DNA of 64,000 nt from Hofstenia miamia (lineage: Eukaryota > Xenacoelomorpha > Acoela): assembly GCA_004352715.1 (NCBI GenBank), contig SCFE01000039.1, positions 2,122,425 to 2,186,424 of the forward strand. Reading direction: 5' to 3'. A program made the position numbers and the translations under genes. The notes under the pieces were generated by a model. That model ran no database searches and was not told the DNA's origin. It worked only from the letters and a program-made list of their open reading frames with translations. Numbering within the stretch: position 1 is the stretch's first letter; the number at the start of each line of letters is the position of its first letter. Below are positions 1 through 12,017 of the stretch, piece by piece.

Positions 1-150
1 CTTCAAAAAATTTTTAAACAATAACTCAGGATCTAATAAAGATGTCCAAAATTTGAAAATAGCGAAAGATAGAGGAATTTATATCTAGAAAAAACAAAAC
101 GGTTGAGGCTAGTTATTACTCCCATGGGACTTAGATTCACTGCCCCTATA
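1..150. repeat. Dispersed repeat, copy 1 (partial)
   Basis: Bases 5-55 resemble 31305-31365: both have a run of T and A, then 'aaac', then 'taataaagaYRTCCAAAAT'. A third relative lies near 46755-46890. The copy is cut by the window edge, so its ends are unknown. No coding potential was seen. The family identity is unknown. Confidence 0.35.
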
Positions 151-571
151 TTATTGGGATAATTTGAATTGATCTCAAAAAACGGAAATTTTCATTAAAA
201 ATAGTTAATATTAACAAGTACTCGGGAACAGCAATACACAAATGAAAATCTTCACCATTAAATGAGAGCACATTTACCATTAGATGTGCCAATATCCCAC
301 TATATTTAAACGCCTTATAGGATTAGAGAAGATTGTTTGAAAATATGATAAAACAATAGTTAAGCATTACTATAGAATTACTGTGAAAATTCAAGCTGAT
401 TAATTTCAAATATGCAACTGGAAAAATTGCTGAATGAATAGGCATTGAATAAATGGTGCTCGCGGGACGTATAATTTAACAAAATCGCGTTAATGGACAT
501 AAATCACAACTGCGAAATACGAAACCAGCAGGTTAAATAATTTACAATGGCCACAATATGAAAAATATTAC

Positions 572-683
572 GAGGATATTCCTTCAAGAGTTGGCTTCAT
601 TGGCTTGGGGGCGACATCGGCACTGTCATCCACTCCATTGTCTTCGTGCGATTTAGTGCTCGATTTGCGGAGATCTTTTTCGC
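572..683 (-). CDS. Exon 7 of the Slp/Slac2-like Rab-effector gene (linker)
   Basis: The acceptor is strong: a pyrimidine tract ending in 'ctcttttcag' precedes base 683. In the frame set by exon 6 (one base carried over) the exon reads EKDLRKSSTKSHEDNGVDDS followed by ADVAPKPMKPTLEGIS. This is charged, Ser- and Pro-bearing linker sequence like the region before the C2 domains in Slp proteins. The first frame hits a stop at once after the visible peptide and the second is closed, so phase decides the reading. The 3' end is less sure. A GT follows 572 (gtaata), giving phase 2 and continuation to the left. Alternatively the frame runs three more bases into TAA at 569-567 and the protein ends here. 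No AATAAA was found close downstream, so I favour the splice. Confidence 0.65.
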
Positions 684-1983
684 CTGAAAAGAGACGTTAT
701 TAGGACAATTAGAACAACTTACAATCTGGAAATGAAGCAATTTAAAGGGAAGCATAAAATGTTTTAAAATAGCATGCGACTCAAACAGAAAATAGAATTC
801 AAAAACAATTTTAAACACTTAGCCAATAGCCAAACTCTTGTGGTTACATATAAGCTATTAAATTATAAATATATTGGATGAAGTATATTGAGATGAGTGT
901 TAATGGAGCAAATTGATGACCTTCAAATCGCAATTGAATCCATTAAAATAGACAACTATAAAAAATATAATCAATTCCTTAAAGTTGGAATTCAGCAGAA
1001 AGAAACCAAATGATTGCGATATTTTTGAAGTATAGAAGGATATTCTTTGAAAACGATTAGCGGCGATTTGAGATAATCATTATCAATCACTAGATTACTG
1101 ACCCATAAAACTCGTACACCTGAGGTTCGTGAATTATTCACAGCGGGGATAGCGACCAAAAATCACTCGTTAGAAAGTGAAATTTTAAAAAAATTCAATG
1201 GCTAATAAAAGGATTAAGTTTAAATTTTCGGTGGCACCAAGTAGCCCAGATCAATTTACAATGAAAAATGACGACTAGGGTCAAACACAAGCCCAATTGA
1301 AAGATTAAAAACAGATCCGATCCAACACACTCTCAACTCTGCATAAAATGTTAATATTTAACGATTTGTGGATGTAAACCAATGATCTCGGATGCATAAG
1401 AACTCCCTGTGTGTCACTGGTGAGTGATAGTTCTATCAGGATAAATATTCATTTTCACACTACTGATTGTATGCAATGCCGAAACAACGACATACATGCA
1501 TGAATTTCGTCTTAGTTATATAGTTTCTAATCCTCAATTACCATATTCTATATGCAGTAAACTACCATTATCACATCTACCTAACTGTGGAAAACAGTTG
1601 ATGGGTATCGAGTTGAACATGCATAGTTGTTGGCAAAGCTTTTCTAGCACTTGTTACACATAGAGCTAAGGCGAACAACCAGCTGTACACCTCGTATTGT
1701 GTCTATATACATTCGAGTTCCATGATCAAATCTATCCAAACCAAATGAACTATTAATTAATAACTAAACGAAATTATTGATGGCTTAGTATGAAATGATT
1801 AGGAAATGTTCAGTAGGGACTTCCAAAACCCAAATATGAATCATGCAAACATGCGAATTCATTTAATAAGACTTTCATAACTTTCCAACACTAAGAAAAT
1901 AAAACAGGCCTAGACTAATATATTGGAAAGAGATTTTGATTTCAATGTAAAGTAAGTTTTGAAAGTCTTGACACATAGCGTAC
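684..1983 (-). other. Intron between exons 6 and 7
   Basis: This is a 1.3-kb AT-rich intron between the donor at 1983-1982 (gtacgc) and the acceptor ending at 684. I saw no exon, RNA gene or transposon with recognisable ends in it. Confidence 0.65.
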
Positions 1984-2216
1984 CCGGAATTGATATTGGC
2001 GCTTGCCCGTTACAACCTGAGGACTCTGATTCAAGTGAGTTGTCTCGATTATGATTGGGTGATCGCATTTTCCTGTTAGGACTGGCGAATCTCCTCAATA
2101 CCATTACCTTATGAAGAATAAGACCATGTGTATTATCCCCACCAGACGCACCACTAACACTGTGACGGTGATAACTTCTCATATCCCCGTCAAAAGAAGC
2201 GGCCAGATGTCGAAAT
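1984..2216 (-). CDS. Exon 6 of the Slp/Slac2-like Rab-effector gene (linker)
   Basis: The exon opens after 'gcttacag'. Its first base completes the AG left by exon 5 to give Arg, and it then reads FRHLAASFDGDMRSYHRHSV and onward to SESSGCNGQAPISIPG (77 codons plus one base at each end). The donor is gtacgc at 1983. It is low-complexity linker: His/Arg-rich at first, then Ser/Asn/Pro-rich, with SP sites typical of phosphorylated tails. No domain is recognised. Assignment rests on strand, perfect phase match on both sides (2 in, 1 out) and the same composition as exon 5. A nearer acceptor at about 2105 would also keep phase but has a poor pyrimidine tract. Confidence 0.75.
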
Positions 2217-2628
2217 CTGTAAGCATATTCTTTAAAATTTAGATCATCATGCAAAAGAAACACAAGGAATCAAATGTGGTACAAATTTATAATCGCCTAG
2301 AATATATGCGAAAACAGTTATATAAATATTTACAATTGTTCCAAATTAGGATGTCAATAAATTTGATGTTGATAAAAATTGAATTCATTTAATATCGGAA
2401 ACAACTCATATCTCTTAACAAATAAATGAAAATGACAAATTGTCTAGATTATAAAGCTCAACCTTTTCAGTCCGAATGGCTACCAGTATGTACACTGAAT
2501 TTAATTAAATTTTTATTTGAACTAGCACCAATTACACTCATTAAAAATAAATTGATAGTAATGTATATCGAATCAAGATACTGAAAATGCTTACTGAGTT
2601 TCCAATTTACGTGCTCGAGAAATTAGTT

Positions 2629-2789
2629 CAGTGGTTCCCAAACTTTTTTGTTACATTCCACACTTTGTCCATTTTGGAACGAAAAACAAATAAAACATAG
2701 CCGTTTGGGAAAAAATGTAAAATTTTTTTCAAGTTTTTATGAAATTCCTCCCTGAATCCATAAAATTCCTAACCGGTTGGGAACCACTG
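2629..2789. mobile_element. hAT-like MITE (CAGTGGTTCCCAAAC ends)
   Basis: The left end reads CAGTGGTTCCCAAACTTTTT and the right end, reversed, reads CAGTGGTTCCCAACCGGTTA. These are the classic ends of non-autonomous hAT elements. The 161-bp element has no coding content. The 8-bp flanks (aattagtt and gcatcgtt) agree at only four positions, so the target duplication has decayed or an end is displaced. It lies in the intron between exons 5 and 6. Confidence 0.6.
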
Positions 2790-5515
2790 GCATCGTTACA
2801 TGTAACCTTCTCAGTGTTTTCTTACCTTATATTCAAATTAGTACGATAACCTATGGTAAACTGATTTTGTCTACGTAGAAATGAGATTTATTGTTTCTAC
2901 AAATTGCAATATATAGATGTTATTTCCGACAACAATCACGTTTGCGTTCTAATGGTGCGATGCTACAAGCTTTGATAACATGCGGATGCTATTTCTAGAA
3001 GCTCTCCCCAAACCAATAAGTTGATGTAATTTGTAAGAATATATAAACGAAATGTGATAAACTAATTGCTATATTTTAACAATATCCGTTTTTAATTACT
3101 ATTAGTGATTTTAAACAAAAGTTATGTCCTTGGATATTTTTGACTCCGTAACGCTCGCACAGCAATTAATAACACAAATATAATTTGTTTCCGCGCTGAT
3201 TTTGATTAGGCACAAGTATTTTAAATTTTCATGTATTCATGTGATGAGATGTTTCTCATACTGCACAGCGAAGTAGTTTACTTACAAATTTAAAATGAAT
3301 AAAGTATTAAGAAACACTTCTTAGCAATCTAAATCAGAAACAAAACGTTAAAAATAGTCTGACAAATAGTCGTTGTTTGACATCCTGAAGTTCTAAAAAT
3401 AAAGTTGGAAAATACTTAGATGCCGGAAGCTAAGGATCTGACAACTATCAATTAGAAACAATGACTGAATACTTAGATGCCGGAAGCTAAGGATCTGACA
3501 ACTATCAATTAGAAACAATGACTGATTTTAAAAAACTTTTGTCTAAGACAACATTACAAAAATTTCATTGTTATAATGGGGACGCTTAAAACTGAAAAAG
3601 TCAGTGTTTTTGCATTCAAAAACAGTGGGAAATTTACTTTACATTTCAGAAATGAAAATTTTACCAAAATTTAGCATAATAGTACAGCTTGAAAATTTAA
3701 AAGTATTTAATAAGGTTAAAATTTCATTGTATGTCAAATTAAATCAAAACAAAATTTTGCACCAATAATGAGGTCTTTTGACATTTCTTCCTCCAACTAG
3801 CTTTGTAAACTTGCTCTATGAATGTAGCTTCCCTAACAATTATTAAATAAGTATTAAAATGACTCGTTTCTCATAAACGGTTTATTTTTTCAATTTCAAA
3901 CCTTAAATATTCCGTTTCACCTCTTGTACGTGCAAAGTTATCCTTCCAAAATAAATTTCTTTGTTCAGTTTAGTATTGATATATTTAATCAAAACTGTTT
4001 ACTTTTTGGTTAAAGTATTCTGCTTTTAGATCACAAAAATAATTACCCTAATGAGATATCAGCAATAGACTGTAACTGATTCATCAAGGATAACAAATAC
4101 ACATAACAAAAATATCGCTTTGACGCTCACGAACATTTCATTAAACGAACTGCATATATATCTGCGGTTATATGTATATATATATTTGCATATGTAAATA
4201 TAACTATCTACGTACTATGAAAAATCCATCTCAGTTACACATAGTATGCACTGCAAATGTATTCCGCTGAGCCAATGGAATATCTTACTCAGGAATCTAT
4301 AATTTCACAAAAATATGAGGATCCTTTTCCTATTCTGTAGAACTAGAAATATACAAAAAAATTTCGTGCAACAATTTCTTTAAACAAATTTGAAGAAAAA
4401 TTAAGAATTTTAGAAAAAAGTATTGATTAAAAAAATATTGTTCTCATACATATACGAAGCCTTTCCTTAAAGAAAATTGAATCACATGTTAAATATAGCA
4501 GAGTACATTGCTGATTTCAAATAAAATCAAGGTAAAACTTAAAAATAAAGTGGAGGCACATCAAAGAAAATCAAATCAAATGGCATTTACAATTAACAGT
4601 GTAACTGCGCTTCCGTAGATATGAACATATCATTGCTGTGAGATTTCACTTTTATGAAATAGGAAATGAAAAGTCATTGAGCCTTTTTGAAATTATTAAA
4701 ACATCACGCTTGAAAAACTAATTTTTATTAAATGATAAAACTTTTAGCTGCACTGGAGAAGATATCGAGAAACAAAGATTACACCTTGACCAATTTTTTA
4801 AAAATATTTGAACGATTTTGAACACAAAATGTCAAGGTATTACCAACAAAGTAACAAAAATAAATTATTCAAATAGTGCAGTACGACTTCCTGGTGATAT
4901 CCTTTATAAAATTAACAAAGTTGTGTTAACCCGAGAGATCTATATATAGCGCCATCCAGCCGACAATTCAGCCCTCGAGTTTGTCCATTAATATGAGGCT
5001 AAACTGGATATCCTATTGCACTTTTCAGGCAGTCTCACACATATATAAACGAATAGCTATAAAATAGCAAAACAAACTAAAATGAATCTATATCCATTGC
5101 CATCAAGCCAAATACGATTGGAAAAACCTGAGAGCTGAATGTTCGGCTGGATGGTTGTATATATAGTTCGGTCTTGTGATAACCTTAAAAAGCCGACGAT
5201 AAATATTTACCAATTTGATTCCTTGCGATGAAACGTTTACAGATAGCTAATCGATTGTGAACACTATTTTAGCATTGATACACAACTTTCATCGAATATA
5301 GGTGTTTGTATAATTTATACGACACTCAAAGGTGTCTTTTTTAGAAAGATACAAACGCTAAGTTTACTGAAATCAGATGAAAGAAATCAGAATGACATTG
5401 GTAAATCATATTTGAAAGCATTTAGATGTCTTTGAATGCGCCTGAAATATTCGGTTAAACAGTTGAAAAGCAATTAAATCAGCTATCTGTCAACATCAAA
5501 GAAAGCATGACAAAC
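2790..5515 (-). other. Remainder of the intron between exons 5 and 6
   Basis: Apart from the 57-bp duplication, this AT-rich stretch shows only low-complexity patches, such as alternating TATATG near 4150-4200. No further exon was found that would keep the exon 5 to exon 6 phase. Confidence 0.6.
3412..3525. repeat. Exact 57-bp tandem duplication
   Basis: Two head-to-tail copies of a 57-bp unit (3412-3468 and 3469-3525) look identical base for base. The unit starts ATACTTAGATGCCGG. It is not microsatellite-like and has no ORF. The identity means either a recent duplication or an assembly join. Confidence 0.85.
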
Positions 5516-5847
5516 CTTGGAGATTCCTCTGATAATTGTCTATGGGCATAAATATGATTTGCGCTACGAAAGGCAGGTCCTAGTCTATGTACCCCTCGCA
5601 AATATCCACGAGCGTTTGGTGAACCATGCATTCTAGGTGGTCGGGGTAAGGAACGTGTGGACATTTGTCTTACAGGCGATACTGAATGCCTAGTGGCTAA
5701 GTGAGGATGACCAGGTAAATGATTAAATGCACCTTCATGAGAACTGTGGCGGAATGGAGGAGCTCGTTGCAGTGGCGGAGGTTGCACATCATTTTGCTTC
5801 TCTGGTTCTGATGATTTTGATGGACTGACTGGTGCTGTACAGTTACC
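5516..5847 (-). CDS. Exon 5 of the Slp/Slac2-like Rab-effector gene (Pro/Arg/His-rich linker)
   Basis: The acceptor 'ttattgtttag' precedes 5847. The reading in phase 0 begins GNCTAPVSPSKSSEPEKQND and runs 110 codons through QPPPLQRAPP, RHSVSPVRQMSTRSLPRPPR and GYLRGVHRLG to LSEESP plus two bases. The donor CCAAG/gtttgt is at 5515. The exon is GC-richer than its flanks, as expected for coding sequence in this genome. It contains RSLP, SPV and PPP motifs that could be kinase or SH3 targets, but no folded domain. Phase 0 at the start matches the end of exon 4 across a 23-kb intron, and phase 2 at the end matches exon 6. Confidence 0.8.
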
Positions 5848-5914
5848 CTAAACAATAAAACACATAAAACAAAATTAAACTAACTCAAGTTTTGAATCCC
5901 TATTATTCTATTAA

Positions 5915-6099
5915 CCCATATCAGCCCAGGCTACTAAATATAGTAGGTGAAATTTAAAACCAGCCTACTATATATAGTAGGTACAAAATTAGGAAAAGTA
6001 ATTAGTTTGCGAAAAAATACTTATGTAAATATGATCAGAGAGTCCCAGAGACATCATTTACACAAGAAAATATGAAAAAATAATTTGGGCAGTAGTGAG
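5915..6099. mobile_element. piggyBac-like MITE with TTAA flanks (candidate)
   Basis: TTAA at 5911-5914 and at 6100-6103 flank imperfect inverted ends: CCCATATCAGCCCA on the left and CTCACTACTGCCCA on the right after reversal. TTAA target duplication is the mark of piggyBac elements. Inside lies an 18-bp perfect palindrome at 5964-5981 (CCTACTATATATAGTAGG). There is no coding content. The ends are diverged, so this is less sure than the copy at 48313. Confidence 0.45.
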
Positions 6100-7182
6100 T
6101 TAAAACAATGAATTAAATTTGTAAATTTCCAATATCGTAAAGATAATAAGTTTCGATAAACTGGAATTAGTTTCATGTAATCGCAATGCAACCCGGGGTG
6201 GCAATAATGTTTAATCTAAATGAGTTGGGATCAACTCAAATTAAATCCTTTGAATTGGATTCAGGGTTATGTATTCACTAAGTAATATAATTGATTTGAA
6301 TTGGGATTACAAACACATTTGGGTTAATACGCAATAGAAACAAAGCATAATGAAGATTACAATAGTGGTCTGTCGGCCCACTGACCGCAAATTTCGCGGA
6401 TTAATGATCGAAACGTCTTAATTGGGTTTGCTGGTACTTGGGGGTGGGGTAGAAACAGCTTTGTAAAGCGGTTAAATTCCTCTTTGAAAGTAAGCTCATT
6501 CAAAGAAAATCCGATATTTCGAATAGTTTCCTAATCTGAATTACAGTTCAGAACCCCGGGACTATGGAAATTCTAAAGAAATAAAAATTTCAAATTTAAC
6601 ATTCTTGAAGTCAAACTATCTACTTGTAAATCCTTTAAGCAAAAATAATTATTAATGAAATTCGGTCTTCCTTTGGCTTTCATTTTTGCTGAAAATAAAA
6701 CCTTTTAGGCACAAACTTGGATAAATTTGAGTGTTGTTGTTTCAGTTAGTAAGTCTGGCTAATTGAGTACATTTGGGTTCACAACTATGGAACCGATTTC
6801 GAATTTTTGAAAAAGCAAAAATCCAACACTGAGAAAATGCAATCTAAAATGCGAATGACCAATGCTCTTGCGTGAGGTATCATAAAACAGCATGAAAGCC
6901 AAGTTAATTACAAGTAAGCATTATAAATGTGTTTTGAGATTAAAATTAGTGAAACCATCAAAGTGTAGCAAGATAAAATCCTATTGAAATTCTTGAAAAA
7001 TAATATGCGAATGGAAATAAACACACTAAATGAGAGCCATTAACAATCTTAAAAAGATTCAGCAAACTCAAACACGAGAAAATAATAAATGATTGTCGAA
7101 TGGAAGGGATTGCTGATAGATGTACTAAAAAATCTCTTATTGATGAAGAGTTTAAGAATCTCTGCGAAAATTGGCTGAGAAA

Positions 7183-7650
7183 CAGAATTGCCATGGATCT
7201 GGATCTAAATATGGATCAATTCGATCTATGGACATCCATTGGATATGGATGAGAAAATATATTTTATGGATATTCCTCTGTTACATTTCTAAGTAAAATA
7301 TCTTAAAATGAAAAATGAAAATAAGTTTACAATGATTTTGTTGTACAAATCTGAACATATACGTGTGTACCAAAATCACATTACCCCTTGAGAGCTAATC
7401 ACATTTTTGGCTTAATAATCAAAATATTAGACCTTGCCTAAAGCTCCATGCCCATTGAGAGGCATGTGTAATATTCTGCTTGTCTCCATTAGAGTGTTCA
7501 AAACAACTCAAAGAAATGTGCGTTATTTTAAATTTTTATTCGGAGTATTTTCCTGGTGGACATGGATTCTCTATGGATTGATACATTCAAATTTTTGTGG
7601 ATTGGATTGGACATGGATCCGAAAATATTCGATCCACGGCAACCCAGCTG
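7183..7650. mobile_element. Possible TIR element rich in GGATC words
   Basis: The left arm reads CAGAATTGCCATGGATCTGG. The right arm, reversed, reads CAGCTGGGTTGCCGTGGATC. Further inside, both arms carry ATGGATC/GGATCC words and 'atggacatcc'. The arms are imperfect and no clear target duplication was found. The interior has no recognisable protein. It could equally be a degenerate GGATC-rich repeat. Confidence 0.3.
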
Positions 7651-10600
7651 AAAAAAGACACCTTTTACTTTGGTTAGTTCAGCTATCTTATATTAAACAA
7701 GAAGTTCATATTTTTAAGCGAATTGCTTCAATTATAGTAGTAATTTTACTATAACCAGTTTATTAAAAGTATGAGAAGAGTATTCGTGAGTAGAATTTCT
7801 TCTGAACCAGCTTGTGCACATGTCACTAGATGAATTTTTGTTATAGACATTATAGATTCAATATCTGGCGGTTTCAATTTTAATTTAGAAACAACAAATA
7901 TGTCAAATTAAATTTATTGATTAATATTTAAAAAATCAATTTTCCATTAAGTGAAGGTCATGAGCAACGAAGAATTGGTAGCGAGCGTCTGTGTTTAGTT
8001 AGCGACATTTGTATGTTTATATATCCAATTCAAATGTTTACAAAGAAAACAAAAGCATAAAAATTATAGCTAGACTGCCTTTCCCAATAGCGCCCGAAAG
8101 CAATATGAATTATTGAGCTCCTTTCAAAAAAATAAACAACTTTCAAATCGATTGTTTGTTGGGAGACCTCCCACAAAAATGACATTCATTGCATGGCAAA
8201 TACTCTAAAATCAAATAATAATTTTATTCAGTACATTTTAAGCATAACCATTAAGTCCAGTTTTAACTTGGAAGTGAAGCTTCGATCAGTTAAATTTAAT
8301 TACATTTACATCAGTGGCAGGCTTTATGGGAAAACACTCGAGCTCAGCATTCTAAAATATGAACTTGGATAACGACAACGATATATATTTGACTACAGAA
8401 ATTTTACCATAAATTAAATATACTTTACATGACATTAAAGAAACCATCGTAATCCTATGTATGGATGATATGATTGAATAATGGAATTTGTGTACTGATA
8501 AAGTTCAGGTTGCTATTTGTTTGCATCTCAATAGCACAATGTATATATTCTTCAAATGGAAACATTTTATGTCATGCCAGTATAAGCTTGACAAAAGCTT
8601 TCAAGGCTAGTTGTTAGAGAGAATATATAGCTGAAATAATGAGAGAACTGCACTTAAACAGCAAATATAAATAAATCGAATGAAAAGATCGAAATTCCAA
8701 GTGTTAAAAACAATTAAAATGACAAAAAACTTTGTTGCACAACAAGCACAAAGAATTTACAAAAGAGTTGATCTAAACAAACGATCGATCATTAAAACAA
8801 AGGAATTAGAAAATAGGCTAAACCGCAAGGCCAATGATGAAGTTAACTAAGTACATGTGGACTGTTTTAAGGTTAACATAATAGTAGCCTTGACTTGGCC
8901 ATTTCATTAAAGGCTTAGAACTCAGTGATTTTAGCGAGCTCTCTTGCAGAGAGAAATTTGAGCTGGATTACAGTGAGTATATCGGACATAACTGTATACA
9001 ATTAACATAAGCGTAGTGCATTAAAAATATGCTATTAAATTAAAAATAAAGTTGTCACCGTAATTCGGAAAAGGAGTTCAAGATCTAATAGAGTCGTTAG
9101 GAAAAATTTAAGTGGAGAAAATAATGTGACAAGTAGAAATTTTTAAAAATTAATGGAAAAACACTTGCGGAATGAGTAAAAACCACAAAAAGAAAGCATA
9201 GTTGTAGTATTCGATATAAAGAGAATCTCAGTTATGGTTCATAATAGATATCGTTTGAATGCTATTGCAGTTTGGGCAATATGTTTATACCAAATAAAAC
9301 GACATAAAAGTTACTTGATTATAAAGTAGTTTCTTTGACAAACAGATATTTTATGTTGAAACTTGTCTTGAAAAAGCCATTATTAAAAATAATCTGAAGC
9401 TCCAATTACATGTAGGTTTTTCTCGCTCCATTGGAATAAAAATGCACGGATTATGTTTACCATTATGGTTAACTTCAGAAGAGAATTATTCGATAATTGC
9501 CACAAAATGTCTAACTAAACCATTTAAATAGTAACGTTAGGATGGGGTTACTCTGATAAATCAACAATCCATTCGCATACCAATTCTAAGAATCAATTCT
9601 AAGCTTGTCTTCAAGTATTTTCCTTGTTTATCCACATTTAAGGATAATCTTCTGTCCAAGGACCCGACAAAGTCAACCACCACGCCAAAATCACTTCTAT
9701 ATTTTTCTAGAAATACCTTCAGTTGAACATTCTATTAATCAGGCGTGTTCTTTGTGTAGCATAAATCATTTCTCGATTCACAAAATATTGATTATAGGAT
9801 AGATTTGCATTAGTCGCTGCTTAAGAAACGCCTTAACATAAATTATTAGTTGACATCGCTGGTAGTGAAACGATAAGTAGTGTCATAAAAGTAACTCTGG
9901 AAAAGATTGCATGACAACGATCTTTAATTAGCATAGCAATCACAGTTAACAACACACCATTCACAACAACCGCCTTAACTTAGCTAGATTTCTTCAACAA
10001 GAAACTACATTATAATCTATAGAAAATGAAACAATTTCTCTAGAATGAAAGTGCCATACGTCAGAAAGAAGCCAAAAAGCATAATGAAGAATCATGATTA
10101 AACAAGGTTAGGATTACAATATGAGATTGGACAATTTATTTCAACAAGCATATGCGAATATGTTTTGAAGAACAGCGTAATAAACTGCTACATGTATAAA
10201 GAATGATGATGACAAACAAAAATATCTCAGAAAATTTGAAGCTTATTCCAATTAACTCTCAAAAACAGAAATTCTTAATTTTTTACATTTTGGGAATCCA
10301 TTGCAAGGATTTGAGGGTTCTATAAAACAGAGCCAATGTAGGTTAGCTTCATTGTAATTTGAAGTATCAGGTGAGGCTTGAAGATCAATGTTTTCATATT
10401 CCATAAATAATTTTATGAATTGCTTAAAAAACTACTGAAAGATGGGTGGAAGCTGTTTTACATTAGAAAAATAATTGAAAAACGGTACTATTTGCTGAGA
10501 ACAGTGGTATGTTTGATTAACAACACGAGTGGAACAGCAATTAAATAGTTATAAATAAAAACAGAGTAATAAATCTAGAGCTAATTTCTAGAAAGTGACA

Positions 10601-11955
10601 AGTGACAGACATTGATTGATTTTTAATGATACACTCACTTCCTTATAAGATAAGTTCAAAAATTGAGAACTAAATTAAGGATGAGAAGTGCTGTCGCTTA
10701 CAATCCAAATTAAATGAACTAATACCTTTCATAATCACACTAACAACCATTCAAGCCTGTCCATCAACATTTCAACGCTACGAAATTGGATTTCATATTT
10801 ACATGAAAACAACTTTTTTACTGAAATGTCGATCAACAAGAAGCTTTGTATCATAATCCACTAGAGAATAAAGTTTACTTTTATTGCGAATACATTTCCG
10901 CAACTATCTATGGCAGGGGCGGATCCAGGAATTTTAGTAAGGAAGGGCGTGACGCCCTAAAATTTTTGAAAATCCGCAGTTGTTCTACCACCTTAACTAC
11001 AAGTTTTTTCAGTTAGGAACGAAATTCTTCCACTACCCTTATATTCATAATGAATGCCTGAACAATTTTTTGTGACTGAGCAATTATAAGCATTTAAATT
11101 AGGTTTTAGTAATTAACTTGTTATAACTGATTGACCCTTAACCTACTAAAATTTTTTGGCTTAGTAAGTCCAGAGTGAACCCATAAATATACAACTTGAA
11201 AAAATGTATTAAAGTTGTTAAACCAATTCCCACTATCGAATGAAAACTATGAAGGCTATGAAATGGAAAATGGATAAGAATCTCCCAGCAGTGATCATCA
11301 TACACACTTCAGACTGCATATGAAATCTTTACATTAATCCTCGCTCAACAATGTATGAAATCATCTAAAAATCGAAAGATCGCGTTGAGCTTTCCACCAA
11401 AAACAGTGAATAGAAACCTTGATGTACGAAGTAATTAAGAAATTATTACGTATTTTTAAAGACAGAAAAGCAGAAAGCAAATAATTGAATCAATTATTTT
11501 CAAGTGCGAAGCGTGAAATATGCTGTTGAATAAACAGAAAATCAATTGCCAATAATTAAAACGGAAATTATGCATTTCGAAGACGATATTGGACGCAACT
11601 AAATGAAGCATCACTGACGCCCTACCCAATTGCCAATATTTTCAAAAGAATTTTTAGCTGAGGTGTTGACTTTTGAAAAGAAGAGAACGTAGTTTAGATT
11701 TCTGCAAACGACTAACTTTATTTATGAACTATAGCAAAAATAGACAATTTTACAATCCTCATACTCCAAAACGATTTAAGACTTGAAGTTTAATTACGCA
11801 AAAATATTTCAATTTAATCAGTTTTCAAATCGAATAACTCTTTCGCCTTTTTAATAAACTAGCTCTAACTCTAAAAAATTTCCTCACTAAAAAACCCAAT
11901 AGTTCACATAAACTTGCAATTTTAAAAAATAAAGGCTAATTCTGAGTAATTTTAC

Positions 11956-11975
11956 TATATATGTATATAGAAGAC

Positions 11976-12017
<42 letters not shown>
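11956..12017. repeat. (AT)n microsatellite
   Basis: Near-pure alternating AT/TA, with some ATGT interruption at its left side. Confidence 0.9.
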
